Shown here in pieces: positions 8,790 through 19,030 of a stretch of 64,000 nucleotides of DNA. A program made the position numbers and the translations under genes. Positions within the stretch are counted from its first letter, which is position 1, and every line of letters starts with the position of its first letter. The stretch covers positions 1-64,000 of the forward strand of contig CAYOEM010000002.1 in NCBI GenBank assembly GCA_964402975.1, given 5' to 3'. The notes under the pieces were generated by a model. It had not been told where the DNA came from and did no database searches. It saw only the letters and a program-made list of their open reading frames with translations. The DNA comes from CAMDKS01 sp964402975 (GTDB lineage: Bacteria; Bdellovibrionota_B; Oligoflexia; Oligoflexales; RGVZ01).

Positions 8790-9869
8790 ATGAAGTACAA
8801 AAATAAGGCAACAAGGGTCCCCCTAAGGCGCAACTTTACAGCGCGTTTGCTAAGGTTGATGGCCGTGTTCATCGCGATATTTCAAACCATGGACTCGGCG
8901 TTTCCGTGCAGTGCGGTTTACCGTCAGGATAGCAGCAACAAAGCTCAGCTGGGTGCCAATTTTGATTGGAATGCAAGAGGTGGAATTTTATTTTTATCGC
9001 CAAGGCAGCAAGTTAAATCGGCTGGGGCGATTGTTGCGGGAAAAGGCAGGCCGGTGACATGGATCTCCCGTTACGCCAGCATAACGTTATCTCAGTTTGG
9101 ACGAGATTATCCCATGCAGGGCATCAACGAGGCTGGGCTGGCAGGAGCGGTGCTCATGGCGCCTGCGCAGTATCCAGTCACCGGACCGGCAGGATATATC
9201 ACTGAGAACTTATGGCTTCAGTATCAGCTAGACCGTTTTGCGACTGTTAGTGACGTTATTTTACATGTCGCTGATTTTGGAATTCACAAGATTTCGGCCG
9301 ATCTTCATTGGATGCTTTGTGACAAGACGGGAGAGTGTGCCACCATCGAGTACATCGATGGTCGTCCTCACATCTATAAAAGTCGAGACGTAGCGCGTAA
9401 TGTCTTAACAAATTCTCCCTATGCGCTTGCCTGGCAGACTTATCTCGATTGGTCAGCGTCAAATCGACCGTTACCGCAGGGCTATCAGAGTTCAGCCCGA
9501 TTTATTCGTCTCGCTTTTAGTCAAATTAATCCCAACTTAAAAAGCATGGAGGAAACACTCGATGATGTTGCCTTGCCTGGATTTACGGCTTGGCAAACCG
9601 TCTTTGAGCTATCAACCAGTTCCCTGAAAGTCCGTGTGGAAGGTGGTTCTTGGAGTGATGTTGCCTTTGAATTGTCGAGACTCCATTGCAGCCCAAAGCT
9701 AATGATGTATGAACTTGGTCATGACGTATGGACGCCGTATGATGGTCGCGTGGTGGAGGATCTCATCGCTCGTGCAACTGTGGGAATCCCAAAAAATGAG
9801 GTTGCCTTGATCTTTGAGTCCAAACGTTTGTCCGAGCAGATTTCTTGCTCTAATTTAGAGAGTCACTAG
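8790..9869 (+). CDS. linear-amide C-N hydrolase (Ntn, choloylglycine hydrolase family), paralogue 1
   Basis: The protein is 359 aa. A hydrophobic leader of about 39 residues ends in AFP just before Cys40. In this family cleavage exposes an N-terminal cysteine nucleophile, here Cys-Ser followed by ANFDW, as expected. GINEAGLAGAV and WMLCDKTGECATIEY also match the family pattern. Likely activity is hydrolysis of a non-peptide amide, such as N-acyl amino acid, penicillin or acyl-homoserine lactone; the substrate is not determinable. It is the same length as, and clearly related to, the gene at 14768-15847. The start could also be ATG 8859. The 3' end overlaps the convergent BON gene by 20 bp. 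Confidence 0.85.
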   Translation: MKYKNKATRVPLRRNFTARLLRLMAVFIAIFQTMDSAFPCSAVYRQDSSNKAQLGANFDWNARGGILFLSPRQQVKSAGAIVAGKGRPVTWISRYASITLSQFGRDYPMQGINEAGLAGAVLMAPAQYPVTGPAGYITENLWLQYQLDRFATVSDVILHVADFGIHKISADLHWMLCDKTGECATIEYIDGRPHIYKSRDVARNVLTNSPYALAWQTYLDWSASNRPLPQGYQSSARFIRLAFSQINPNLKSMEETLDDVALPGFTAWQTVFELSTSSLKVRVEGGSWSDVAFELSRLHCSPKLMMYELGHDVWTPYDGRVVEDLIARATVGIPKNEVALIFESKRLSEQISCSNLESH

Positions 9870-10236
9870 CGAGACGTTCTTGCGATTTTAATTTTGGCAG
9901 GCCGATTTTCTGAGGCTTCGCTTCAGCTCCGGATCGTTTAATCTGCAGACGGTTTTTAACAGCACGAACCCCGAGCACATTATTAGCAACGTTGGCGATA
10001 TATTTTGATACTGATTGTGATGGTACTGCTCCATCAATAGACACAATCTGGTCTTGAACAGTTATCCTGACCTCAGATCTATCGCGAATATGGAGTCTTG
10101 ATAAGCCTAACCGGATGTCTCGTAAAATGGACGTCGGATCTCGTTCAAATCCGGTCCGATTATCTGCAATATAGTCATGCAAAAAACTTAAATCTAAAAA
10201 AAATGGGGGATTGAATGTTTCGTAGTATCGTCCCAT
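9850..10236 (-). CDS. BON-domain protein
   Basis: The protein is 128 aa. Residues about 35-100 fit a BON domain: an amphipathic helix, then VRITVQDQIVSIDGAVP, then a Gly-containing VANNVLGVRAVKNRLQI. BON domains bind phospholipid or other ligands. No signal peptide is seen from ATG 10236, so it may be cytoplasmic. GGAG eight bases upstream supports this start over 10272. The C-terminus is basic and low-complexity. Confidence 0.7.
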   Translation of the reverse strand: MGRYYETFNPPFFLDLSFLHDYIADNRTGFERDPTSILRDIRLGLSRLHIRDRSEVRITVQDQIVSIDGAVPSQSVSKYIANVANNVLGVRAVKNRLQIKRSGAEAKPQKIGLPKLKSQERLASDSLN

Positions 10237-10444
10237 GGTCTTGACTCCTACCGAGCAGTAAAGAACGACCATAAACTACAAGAAGAAAGCAAGTAGCAAA
10301 ACACGGCTATTGTTATGGATGCACTGGAAGTTTGAGCCCCTAGTGACTCGACTGCGCAAATCATTTAAAATAGAGAGCAACGCATCAATTTTACGTCAGT
10401 TATTGACATGCGTGTCGTATTCAAACAAGGCGGAGAATGTGGCT

Positions 10445-12004
10445 GTGGGATTTTTTGACTCGAGAGTTTTAAGGCTTATTGTCGTCACGATTCTCGGCTT
10501 CGCCAGTGGACTACCTCTAGCCCTTTCAGGAACGGCTCTGCAGACATGGCTTACGGTTGACAATGTTGACCTGACAACAATCGGTTGGTTTAGCCTAGTC
10601 GGATTGCCATATACGTTTAAGTTTTTATGGGCGCCTTTGATGGACCGTTTTGAGCCAGCTTTTTTGGGGCGTAGGCGTAGTTGGCTTGTGATCGTACAAG
10701 TAGCGCTGGCAGTATGTCTTGTTGCTATGAGTTTTTTATCACCCAGTCAAAACACCTCGTTGATTGCTTTAGCCGCTATTGGTGTGGCTTTTTTATCTGC
10801 TTCTCAAGACATTATTATCGACGCTTATCGGACGGATATATTGCGATCTGATGAAAGGGGGCTGGGGGGGTCCTTAAGCACTTTTGGTTATCGCTTAGCC
10901 ATGATTTTATCAGGTGGCATCGCGTTAGTATGGGCTGATCAAGCTTCAGGATACGGTTGGAGCTGGTCTCATATTTATAAAGTCATGGCCGGGGTCGTGG
11001 CGGTATTGTCTGTTGTGACAATGCTCTTACTACCGCCACTTGCGTCGGACGCCCCGCGGCCGCGGTCGAATGCACGCAATGATTTGTTCGGATTTTTCGC
11101 CCTGCTTTTGACAGTCGTGCTGGGCTTTTTGGTGACATCGCGGGTATTTAGTCCATTTTTCGAATGGACTGCTCTACAGTTGTCACAGGGATCTTTGCCG
11201 CAAGATGTAAAAAAATGGACTGATTTAGTGTCCTTGCTGGCTGGACTGGCATTCACCATCCCACTTGGTTGGTGGGTTTCAGTTCGCTCAAAATTCGAGA
11301 CCTTAAATGTATCCCTATCAAATTATTTTCAATTAGACGGTGCGATCAATATTTTAGTGTTAATCGTTCTCTATAAGCTCGGTGATGCGTTTGCCGGTTC
11401 TCTGACAACTCCGTTTCTCATCAAAGGAATGGGGTTTTCTCAAGCGGAAATAGGTGTTGTAAATAAAGTCATCGGGATATGGCTTACGATTGTGGGCGCT
11501 TTGTTTGGCGGCGCATTGATGGTTCGACTTGGACTTTTTTGGTCTCTTTTGGTGTTTGGGTTTTTGCAAATGATGTCAAACCTAGGATTTTGGCTTGTAG
11601 CAGTGATGGGACGAAGCGCTTGGGGTTCGATTATGCTACCGGCATTTGACCTCGGGTTTGTCTCATTAAAAGAGGCAACCAGTTTGGACTTGTTATTGGT
11701 ATCTGCTATCGGATTCGAAAATATTACTGGCGGTATGGGAACTGCTGCCTTTGTTGCTCTGCTGATGGCGCTTTGTAATCAGAAATTTACCGCAACTCAG
11801 TATGCACTGCTGTCGGCTTTTGCAGCTGTTGGTCGAGTTTGGGTGGGGCCGATGTCTGGTGTTTTAGCTTCGTCTATGGGTTGGCCGCAGTTTTTTGTTT
11901 TTTCCACGATTTCAGCAGTACCGGGACTTGTGATGCTTTGGTATCTGCGTGCGGTTGTTCGAAGACTGGATGCGCCTCTTTCGGCAAGCTATCTGGACGA
12001 CTAG
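10445..12004 (+). CDS. ampG: AmpG-like muropeptide MFS permease
   Basis: The protein is about 519 aa with 12-14 membrane helices. The opening GFASGLPLALSG, the LPYTFKFLWAPLMDR segment and ASQDIIIDAYRTD are hallmark AmpG sequences. AmpG imports anhydromuropeptides from the periplasm for cell-wall recycling. The open frame reaches back to ATG 10310, but the first 45 residues look non-homologous. GTG 10445, with GGAG nine bases upstream, is the better start. Its neighbours include other candidate wall- and amide-active enzymes. Confidence 0.87.
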   Translation: MGFFDSRVLRLIVVTILGFASGLPLALSGTALQTWLTVDNVDLTTIGWFSLVGLPYTFKFLWAPLMDRFEPAFLGRRRSWLVIVQVALAVCLVAMSFLSPSQNTSLIALAAIGVAFLSASQDIIIDAYRTDILRSDERGLGGSLSTFGYRLAMILSGGIALVWADQASGYGWSWSHIYKVMAGVVAVLSVVTMLLLPPLASDAPRPRSNARNDLFGFFALLLTVVLGFLVTSRVFSPFFEWTALQLSQGSLPQDVKKWTDLVSLLAGLAFTIPLGWWVSVRSKFETLNVSLSNYFQLDGAINILVLIVLYKLGDAFAGSLTTPFLIKGMGFSQAEIGVVNKVIGIWLTIVGALFGGALMVRLGLFWSLLVFGFLQMMSNLGFWLVAVMGRSAWGSIMLPAFDLGFVSLKEATSLDLLLVSAIGFENITGGMGTAAFVALLMALCNQKFTATQYALLSAFAAVGRVWVGPMSGVLASSMGWPQFFVFSTISAVPGLVMLWYLRAVVRRLDAPLSASYLDD

Positions 12005-12178
12005 GATTGGCTGTCTCGCCTTTAGTTGCGACAACATAGCTTCGCAGACGTTGATTAAAACAATAATTACTACGATTACTTGTTGAGAAATCATGGGTTA
12101 GCCATGGCTGCAGCCCTGCAGATTTTTATGATAAAATGTTGGTATCTATTAAATTCACTCCAATTCGACAGGAATGTA

Positions 12179-14488
12179 ATGATGGCGCCTCGTAATGGAT
12201 TGTTAATGGCAATTGTCAGCTTGGTTGCAGTTGATTCAGTGAGCTCGTGTAAGCCACGTAGAGAGGAAAGCCGGATTAACGCGGCCGATGAATATGGCGC
12301 GGTACAGTCGATGCCGACGCAGGAACTGCATGGATATCTCAAAAAACGCGTCGAGGCACAGGCGGCCAGAAAAACATTGGACGATGGAACCAATCCCAAA
12401 GAGGATATCTGGGATTACTACGTGGATCCTCAGCTCGTAAATAAGCAGATGGGCATTAACATTAAAACTCACCGCGAATTATTCGGATTACCGCTTACGG
12501 CCCTTCGTTTGCCTGCAGGCGCACCGATTCCGGACGTTTGCCCTGAGGCCAATAGAATGGACTTGGATGGAAAGCCGGCGTGTCTTGCTGCTGACAACCT
12601 GATGCGCTACATGTGGGAGCCTAAGGGGCGCGGCAATCACAAGAAGGACCCAAAGGATTGGTTTGTTCATTTAATTCCGCAGTTCTACGGAAGCAAGCAA
12701 CCTGCATTGCAGAGATTTCTAAAGGATGGGGACATTATCGTTTACTTCCATCCTGAAAAACGTGGCGACGTTCCAGCCGTAGCGACCCAGTGGAGGACGA
12801 CTCACGCGGCTACCATCGTCAAGCGCGAATCTGATGGAGCAGTTATGACGGTTGATACCCCTGCCGGATATGCGAAACCGTTCAACGGAGTAGACGCGAC
12901 TCCGTTTCATGTATTCAGGTTTGTCCCGAGAAGTTTTCCAGATTGGGGAGTCGTTGACGAGTACGGACGACAAATCGCGCGATGGGGCACTCTCGGTTTT
13001 GATCAGTTTAAATTCGAGGGCAATTACGGTGTCATGGCGACCGCACTGCGAACTTCTGCTGATATAGATAAATTCGCGGACAACTACATAAAGTCCGCAA
13101 GGGACACATCGGGCAGCTTGTTTCTGCCGAACATGTACTGTGCATGGTTTGCCTGGACCAACCTTAATTTGGGTTGGATGCGGCCATTTAGTCCGGCTGC
13201 GCTTGGCGATGCGCGTTACCGGTCTCTTGCTGGACAAAAGTTTGAGGACGCAAAAGTTTCTCATGTTTTTGCCGAGGGTGATTTTGATAAGGGTTATGCG
13301 GTGCCTAAATCAATGCAGAGCCGGATGACTAAGAAAGAGAGTTTTGCATTGATGCCAATGACGGCTCCCGAATTGCTCCTGGGATTCCTGGATCGCGTGG
13401 TTGGTAGAACTGCTGATGTGTCGTCAGCTCAGGAGTTTGTCGGAATGGCTAAGGTGAAAGCTGGCATGCTGGCAGGTATCCTTGCGGATCCAAATAATAT
13501 TAGAACTATACAAAACGAGGCTCGACTTGTAGCTCAGTACGCCGGCGGGGTATCGCCAACACCAGCACAGGCCCAGAGTGTTGAAGAGTATAACGGTAAG
13601 GTCACAGTCACTATTCAGACCTTTGCAAAAATGTTTGATGATTTAGCCGACGCCGTTGCGGCGGGACGCATCGACTATAAATTTGCGCTTCAGAATATTA
13701 GCGATGAGTTTTTGAAGGTTGTTAAGCGGGAGTGGACGGACAAGCTGGATGTGTCCAGAAAGTGGATACCCCCATATGGTTTCATGCATCATGCTGATTA
13801 TGGCTACGAGAATTATAATGTTCAGGAAAAAGGTCATCCTGTGCTGGTGTACGTTGGCACGGTCATGCATGAAAAGTTTCTTAGAAGAAAGGGCGAGAAG
13901 CCCGGAAAAAAATCTCTTTCCATGATCACAGCCCTCGAACCTACCGCCGATGATTTAGCCTTGGATAAGGATATCTATAAGGCTCTGGGTTGTGAGGTTA
14001 AAAGTGACGGTAATGGATGGAAGGCTCTTTTGAAGCAAGTCAGCCCGTCTGGTGATTCAGGATGCGGGAAGCCGCCACAGGGGCTTCAAAAAATGACTAA
14101 GGCCGAATTTGCTGCTCTGGAAAGTATGCTCAAAGACTGGGAGGTCTCATCTCCTCCAAGTGAGCGGGATATTTTCGTTCGCAACACGTTCGGTCTTGAT
14201 CCAGTGATTGCGCGCAGACTTTTGGCCAGCTATTGGAACGATCCGACCAAACACTTTAAAGTCTCCATCTACGAGGGGGATGCATCCACGATTGATACGG
14301 CTGTCTTAAATATAAGGATCCTCCTGAGCTCTGAGACGGTGAAGCTAAATGCTGCTCCAGCAACATCAGATTTATATGAGAGGGTGGGCCATCCACGCCG
14401 AAGCTCTGGGGTTCCCTGTCTTGCTTTTGGCTCGGTGGAGGCTGGAACCTGCCGTCGAGGTAAATGGGCTACAGCATTCACCGATTAA
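12179..14488 (+). CDS. large YiiX-like permuted NlpC/P60 lipoprotein (paralogue 2)
   Basis: The protein is 769 aa. The lipoprotein signal ends in VSSC (Cys24). The core repeats the pattern of the gene at 1712: DGDI at 183-186, THAATIV with His209 and VDTP after it, then YCAWFAWTNL with Cys321. This is the His-before-Cys order of permuted papain-like hydrolases. About 440 C-terminal residues have no recognised domain but share PYGFMHHADYGYENYN-type aromatic-rich sequence and several cysteines. AGGA five bases before ATG 12179 and the signal peptide select this start. The substrate is unknown. A terminator follows at 14519-14547. Confidence 0.72.
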   Translation: MMAPRNGLLMAIVSLVAVDSVSSCKPRREESRINAADEYGAVQSMPTQELHGYLKKRVEAQAARKTLDDGTNPKEDIWDYYVDPQLVNKQMGINIKTHRELFGLPLTALRLPAGAPIPDVCPEANRMDLDGKPACLAADNLMRYMWEPKGRGNHKKDPKDWFVHLIPQFYGSKQPALQRFLKDGDIIVYFHPEKRGDVPAVATQWRTTHAATIVKRESDGAVMTVDTPAGYAKPFNGVDATPFHVFRFVPRSFPDWGVVDEYGRQIARWGTLGFDQFKFEGNYGVMATALRTSADIDKFADNYIKSARDTSGSLFLPNMYCAWFAWTNLNLGWMRPFSPAALGDARYRSLAGQKFEDAKVSHVFAEGDFDKGYAVPKSMQSRMTKKESFALMPMTAPELLLGFLDRVVGRTADVSSAQEFVGMAKVKAGMLAGILADPNNIRTIQNEARLVAQYAGGVSPTPAQAQSVEEYNGKVTVTIQTFAKMFDDLADAVAAGRIDYKFALQNISDEFLKVVKREWTDKLDVSRKWIPPYGFMHHADYGYENYNVQEKGHPVLVYVGTVMHEKFLRRKGEKPGKKSLSMITALEPTADDLALDKDIYKALGCEVKSDGNGWKALLKQVSPSGDSGCGKPPQGLQKMTKAEFAALESMLKDWEVSSPPSERDIFVRNTFGLDPVIARRLLASYWNDPTKHFKVSIYEGDASTIDTAVLNIRILLSSETVKLNAAPATSDLYERVGHPRRSSGVPCLAFGSVEAGTCRRGKWATAFTD

Positions 14489-14518
14489 AGGCGATAGGAG
14501 TTCATTAATAAATCTTAT

Positions 14519-14547
14519 AAAAACCGCCTTCCGAGGCGGTTTTTTAT
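14519..14547 (+). terminator. rho-independent terminator
   Basis: AACCGCCT (14522-14529) pairs with AGGCGGTT (14534-14541) around TCCG, followed by a T run. It lies 30 bp after the stop codon of the large lipoprotein gene. Confidence 0.9.
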
Positions 14548-14767
14548 TGAACGCAAAGTTAGCAAATACTTCATGAAATTAGGGGGTTTGAGCTTCCTAC
14601 GGCAATTTTGGCTTGCGGGCCAACTAGATCGTCGATATACAGCGGTCTTCTGATGTTGAAGTCCTGACCATCTTTGCTTGCAGTTGAGCGGCTTATCCTC
14701 CCTCGGTGGTTTAACGTGAGGGGCGGGATCCGGTGTTTTCTTTCATGTTTTTTAACTGGGAGGTTTT

Positions 14768-15847
14768 ATGCGTTATATGTCTCATCTATTAGTTACGCGC
14801 GCTACGGCAGCCCTTCTTATTCTATCCTCGGTTTATTCGTCTAACCGCGCGTTGGCTTGCTCCACATTTAGCTACCAGGAGAGTGGGCATGTTTACGTGG
14901 GTAAATCCTACGACTGGGATAAAGAACAGGGCGTTGTACATGTTAACAAACGCGGCGTACGCAAATCCGCAATCGCAGTTTTTCCGACTGATAAGCCGCT
15001 CACTTGGACGTCAAAATACGGCAGCGTCACTCTTAATCAATACGGACGAGAGCTTCCCAATGCTGGTTTAAACGAAGCCGGATTGGTTGTGGAAGTCATG
15101 GTTCTCGGAGGTGCCAAATTTCCAGATATCGATGAAAAACCATCTGTCAACGAGAGTCAGTGGGTTCAGTTTATGCTCGATATGGCTGGCTCTGTTGATG
15201 ATGTTGTGAACTTGACGAAACAGGCACGGTTATCAAAGATATTGATTCCGTTGCACTATATGGCTTGTGACCCGAGCGGAGCTTGCGTTGCTGTGGAGCC
15301 GGTTAAGGGCGAACTTTTGATCACTGATCTTTCAGCTAGGGGTAACAAGGTTCTGACTAATGACTCCTACGAGTCTTCCATGGATTACTTGGCTGATTTT
15401 GTTGGTTTCGGGGGTAGTCGTCCCATTCCTACGTCCAAGGGGTCTTTGGATCGATTTGTTATTGCCTCGGATCACGTTAAGCAAGCCGCTGGTTTGCAAG
15501 GGCGTGATGGCGTGAAATTCGGTTTTGAAGGTGTCGAGCTTGTTGCTAGTGGCGCTACAAAATGGCGTGTCGTTTACGATATTGATGCTCGCAAGGTCTT
15601 CTTTTCTACACAGTCTGCACCGGGCGTCAAATCCGCTGAACTTAAAGACTTTAATTTTGATTGTCGCGAGCCCGTGAAGGTTTTCGATATGACATGGCAG
15701 GGAGATGGTTCGGTAACCTCGAAGTTTTCAGATTATAGCAGCGAGAATAATGCCAGGCTCGTTCGTCAGAGCCTAGGTCGAAGCGTCCCTGAAGCACTAC
15801 TGCAGGCCGCAGAGTCACTTCCAGAGAACACCGAGTGCGTCCAGTAG
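14768..15847 (+). CDS. linear-amide C-N hydrolase (Ntn, choloylglycine hydrolase family), paralogue 2
   Basis: The protein is 359 aa, with a signal peptide ending ALA before Cys31. Removing it would expose the N-terminal cysteine nucleophile. The family segments GKSYDWDKEQG, GLNEAGLVVEVM and YMACDPSGACVAVEP are present, and the last aligns with WMLCDKTGECATIEY of the paralogue at 8790. GGGAGG lies 5-6 bases before the ATG. It is probably periplasmic. The substrate is unknown. Only 25 bp separate it from the SMR gene, so the two may be co-transcribed. Confidence 0.87.
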   Translation: MRYMSHLLVTRATAALLILSSVYSSNRALACSTFSYQESGHVYVGKSYDWDKEQGVVHVNKRGVRKSAIAVFPTDKPLTWTSKYGSVTLNQYGRELPNAGLNEAGLVVEVMVLGGAKFPDIDEKPSVNESQWVQFMLDMAGSVDDVVNLTKQARLSKILIPLHYMACDPSGACVAVEPVKGELLITDLSARGNKVLTNDSYESSMDYLADFVGFGGSRPIPTSKGSLDRFVIASDHVKQAAGLQGRDGVKFGFEGVELVASGATKWRVVYDIDARKVFFSTQSAPGVKSAELKDFNFDCREPVKVFDMTWQGDGSVTSKFSDYSSENNARLVRQSLGRSVPEALLQAAESLPENTECVQ

Positions 15848-15872
15848 GTTTCTATAGAATTAAGGATAGTCA

Positions 15873-16202
15873 GTGCATTGGTTTTATTTGAGTGTAGCCA
15901 TTATCGCTGAAGTTATAGCAACGTCTGCTCTTAAAGCGTCAGAAGGTTTCACACGCGTTCTACCATCGGTAGTTGTGGCTATCGGTTACGGTGTGGCGTT
16001 TTATTTCCTCTCGCTAACGTTAAAAACACTGCCAGTAGGCATTGCCTATGCAGTCTGGTCAGGACTCGGAGTGGTGCTGGTGTCAATCGTGGGCTTTATA
16101 TTTCTTGGCCAGTCGCTGGACATTGCTGGGTGTGTTGGGATAGGGCTTATCGTGGCAGGCGTCGCTGTATTGAACTTGTTGTCAACAGTTGCACAGCATT
16201 GA
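15873..16202 (+). CDS. small multidrug resistance (SMR) transporter, EmrE/SugE type
   Basis: The protein is 109 aa with four membrane helices. Helix 1 contains the essential Glu (AIIAEVIATSALKAS), and GIAYAVWSGLG in helix 3 is the family signature. SMR proteins work as dimers, exporting cationic compounds or guanidinium in exchange for protons. The AEVIATSALK form resembles the EmrE/QacE branch more than guanidinium exporters. The start is GTG at 15873 with AAGGA upstream. The next gene is tRNA-Cys on the opposite strand. Confidence 0.9.
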   Translation: MHWFYLSVAIIAEVIATSALKASEGFTRVLPSVVVAIGYGVAFYFLSLTLKTLPVGIAYAVWSGLGVVLVSIVGFIFLGQSLDIAGCVGIGLIVAGVAVLNLLSTVAQH

Positions 16203-16233
16203 TTCTAGAAGATTAAATGTTTTCAAAAAGGTT

Positions 16234-16308
16234 TGGAGGCGCCGACCGGATTCGAACCGGTGTGAAAACGATTTGCAATCGTTTGCGTAGCCACTCCGCC
16301 ACAGCGCC
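16234..16308 (-). tRNA. tRNA-Cys (GCA)
   Basis: A complete cloverleaf reads on the minus strand: acceptor GGCGCTG with CGGCGCC, anticodon stem-loop GATTGCAAATC with anticodon GCA, T arm GGTTCGAATCC, discriminator T as expected for cysteine, and an encoded CCA end. Confidence 0.95.
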
Positions 16309-16403
16309 ATTTCTTGAGGATCAAGAGTTAAACAAAAGCTCGGTTGTTTTACAACCCAAATTGTCCTTAAACTAAGAGGGACCTGACACAAGCCAGCAAG
16401 ACG

Positions 16404-16805
16404 TTAGTGTTGACCAACTTTGCAGCCAGTCTCTACCGAGGCCATAATGTCGTCTCTCGGTATCAGCTCGGTTGGCAGATGGGCTCTTCGTAGGTTCGCA
16501 TTGTATAGAATAGCTCCTCGAAGCTTTGCATAGTCAAGGTCAGCATCCTCTAAGCTAGCGTTCGTGAAGTTCGCGCCCTCAAGGTTTGCGTTCCAAAGCG
16601 ATGCCCCATTCAGTACAGCGTTGGTGAAGTTTGCGTCTTTGAGGTTGCTGTAACTGAGGTTACAACCACTGAGGTCACAACCACTAAAGTCTATTTTCAT
16701 GAGGTTGGCTTTTCGGATATCCGTATCTTTGAAGTCTTTTGTGCCTTCGGCCAGCCACTCCATAACTTCCTTACGAGTCAATGTAATCGCTTTATCTTTT
16801 GCCAT
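16404..16805 (-). CDS. pentapeptide-repeat protein
   Basis: The protein is 133 aa. About 40 N-terminal residues precede pentapeptide repeats of the A(D/N)LxX type from residue about 30 to 118 (for example ANLEG, ANFTN, ADLDY, ANLRR). Such repeats fold as a right-handed quadrilateral helix; some members mimic DNA and bind gyrase, while others have no known role. AGGAG before ATG 16805 chooses this start over the longer frame from 16853. It lies 48 bp downstream of gap on the same strand and may be co-transcribed. Confidence 0.85.
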   Translation of the reverse strand: MAKDKAITLTRKEVMEWLAEGTKDFKDTDIRKANLMKIDFSGCDLSGCNLSYSNLKDANFTNAVLNGASLWNANLEGANFTNASLEDADLDYAKLRGAILYNANLRRAHLPTELIPRDDIMASVETGCKVGQH

Positions 16806-16853
16806 ATTTCTCTCCTGTGACGCCCAATCATTATTCAGAGGGCTATCGATCAT

Positions 16854-17858
<1,005 letters not shown>

Positions 17859-17977
17859 GATGTATGTCACCCCTGCATTAAATAAATCGTTTACGACTCA
17901 GCCTGCCATGCAAAAACCAATAGCCGCCAGGCGGAAAGCTTTATCTTATAACACCCTGAGGGAAATCTTTAAAAGGA

Positions 17978-19030
17978 CTAAAATGGCTTAAATATCTCTT
18001 TTTTTAGCACTTTGCGTAATGTTTCGAGTGTTTGGTCGATATCTTTGTCTTCAATCTGCAAATGGGTCACCGCCCGTATTTTCCCGTGACCAAGGTGGTT
18101 CATCAGAATGCTGTGTTCTTGCAGCTGACTGACTAAAAATTCACCATCAGAGACCCTAAAATATAAAATATTCGTCCAAATTTCAGGAAGCGCTGCTTCG
18201 ACGGGCAGCCCGCTATTCTTTAATTCAAGAATACCGTCAAATAAGCGTTTAATTCTGTGGTGATCTTCAACCAGACGGTTGCGGTTATTCACGAGGGCGT
18301 AGCTCGCACCGGCGGCAAGATAGCCAGCCTGCCGCATACCGCCACCCCATCGTTTTCGAACTTTTCGCGCCTGGTCGATAAATTGACGCTTACCTAGTAG
18401 GGCACTGCCAACGGGGGCGCCGAGCCCTTTGCTGAAACAGACCGATACCGAGTCAAAATTCCGTGTCAGAGCTTGTTCGGAACATCCCAAAGCCGCGGCG
18501 GCATTCCATATTCTAGCGCCATCACAATGGGTCAAAAGTTTATGTTCTTTGGCAACCTGTTGGATACGCTCGATGTCACCTATATCTAGGACGCGACCAG
18601 AGCCTCGATTGTGAGTGTTTTCGACCACAACAAGTTTGGTGGACGCATAGTGCAGCCATTCTGGTTTTATTTTCGCAGTCATAGACGCAACTGACCAGTT
18701 ATCCGCGAGTGGTATAAAGTCAAACTGTACCCCACTTTGAGCCGCCGCGGCCCCTGCCTCGTAAAGATATACGTGGCTATCTTCTTCGGCGAGCACACTA
18801 TCTCCATGGCGGGTGTGACAATGGATGGCAATTTGGTTAGCCATAGTCCCCGATGGGGTGAACAACGCGGATTCAAAGCCAAGAAGTTTTGCAACGGCCG
18901 TTTCAAGCGCATTGACCGAAGGGTCTTCAGAGTAAACATCATCGCCGACGTCAGCCGCAAACATGGCCTCTAACATTGCATCCGTCGGCTTGGTTACCGT
19001 ATCTGATCTTAGATCGATAATGCGAGTCAT
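17978..19030 (-). CDS. ltaE: low-specificity L-threonine aldolase
   Basis: The protein is 350 aa, PLP fold type I. The opening IDLRSDTVTKPT and DDVYSEDPSVNALE are diagnostic, and CFSKGLGAPVGS carries the PLP-binding Lys. It cleaves L-threonine and allo-threonine to glycine and acetaldehyde. The ATG at 19030 overlaps the TGA of the upstream membrane protein gene by one base, so translation is probably coupled. Confidence 0.93.
   Translation of the reverse strand: MTRIIDLRSDTVTKPTDAMLEAMFAADVGDDVYSEDPSVNALETAVAKLLGFESALFTPSGTMANQIAIHCHTRHGDSVLAEEDSHVYLYEAGAAAAQSGVQFDFIPLADNWSVASMTAKIKPEWLHYASTKLVVVENTHNRGSGRVLDIGDIERIQQVAKEHKLLTHCDGARIWNAAAALGCSEQALTRNFDSVSVCFSKGLGAPVGSALLGKRQFIDQARKVRKRWGGGMRQAGYLAAGASYALVNNRNRLVEDHHRIKRLFDGILELKNSGLPVEAALPEIWTNILYFRVSDGEFLVSQLQEHSILMNHLGHGKIRAVTHLQIEDKDIDQTLETLRKVLKKEIFKPF

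Noticed and set aside
12719..13264. 181-aa minus-strand ORF
   Set aside because: It is antisense to the large YiiX-like lipoprotein, with atypical composition.
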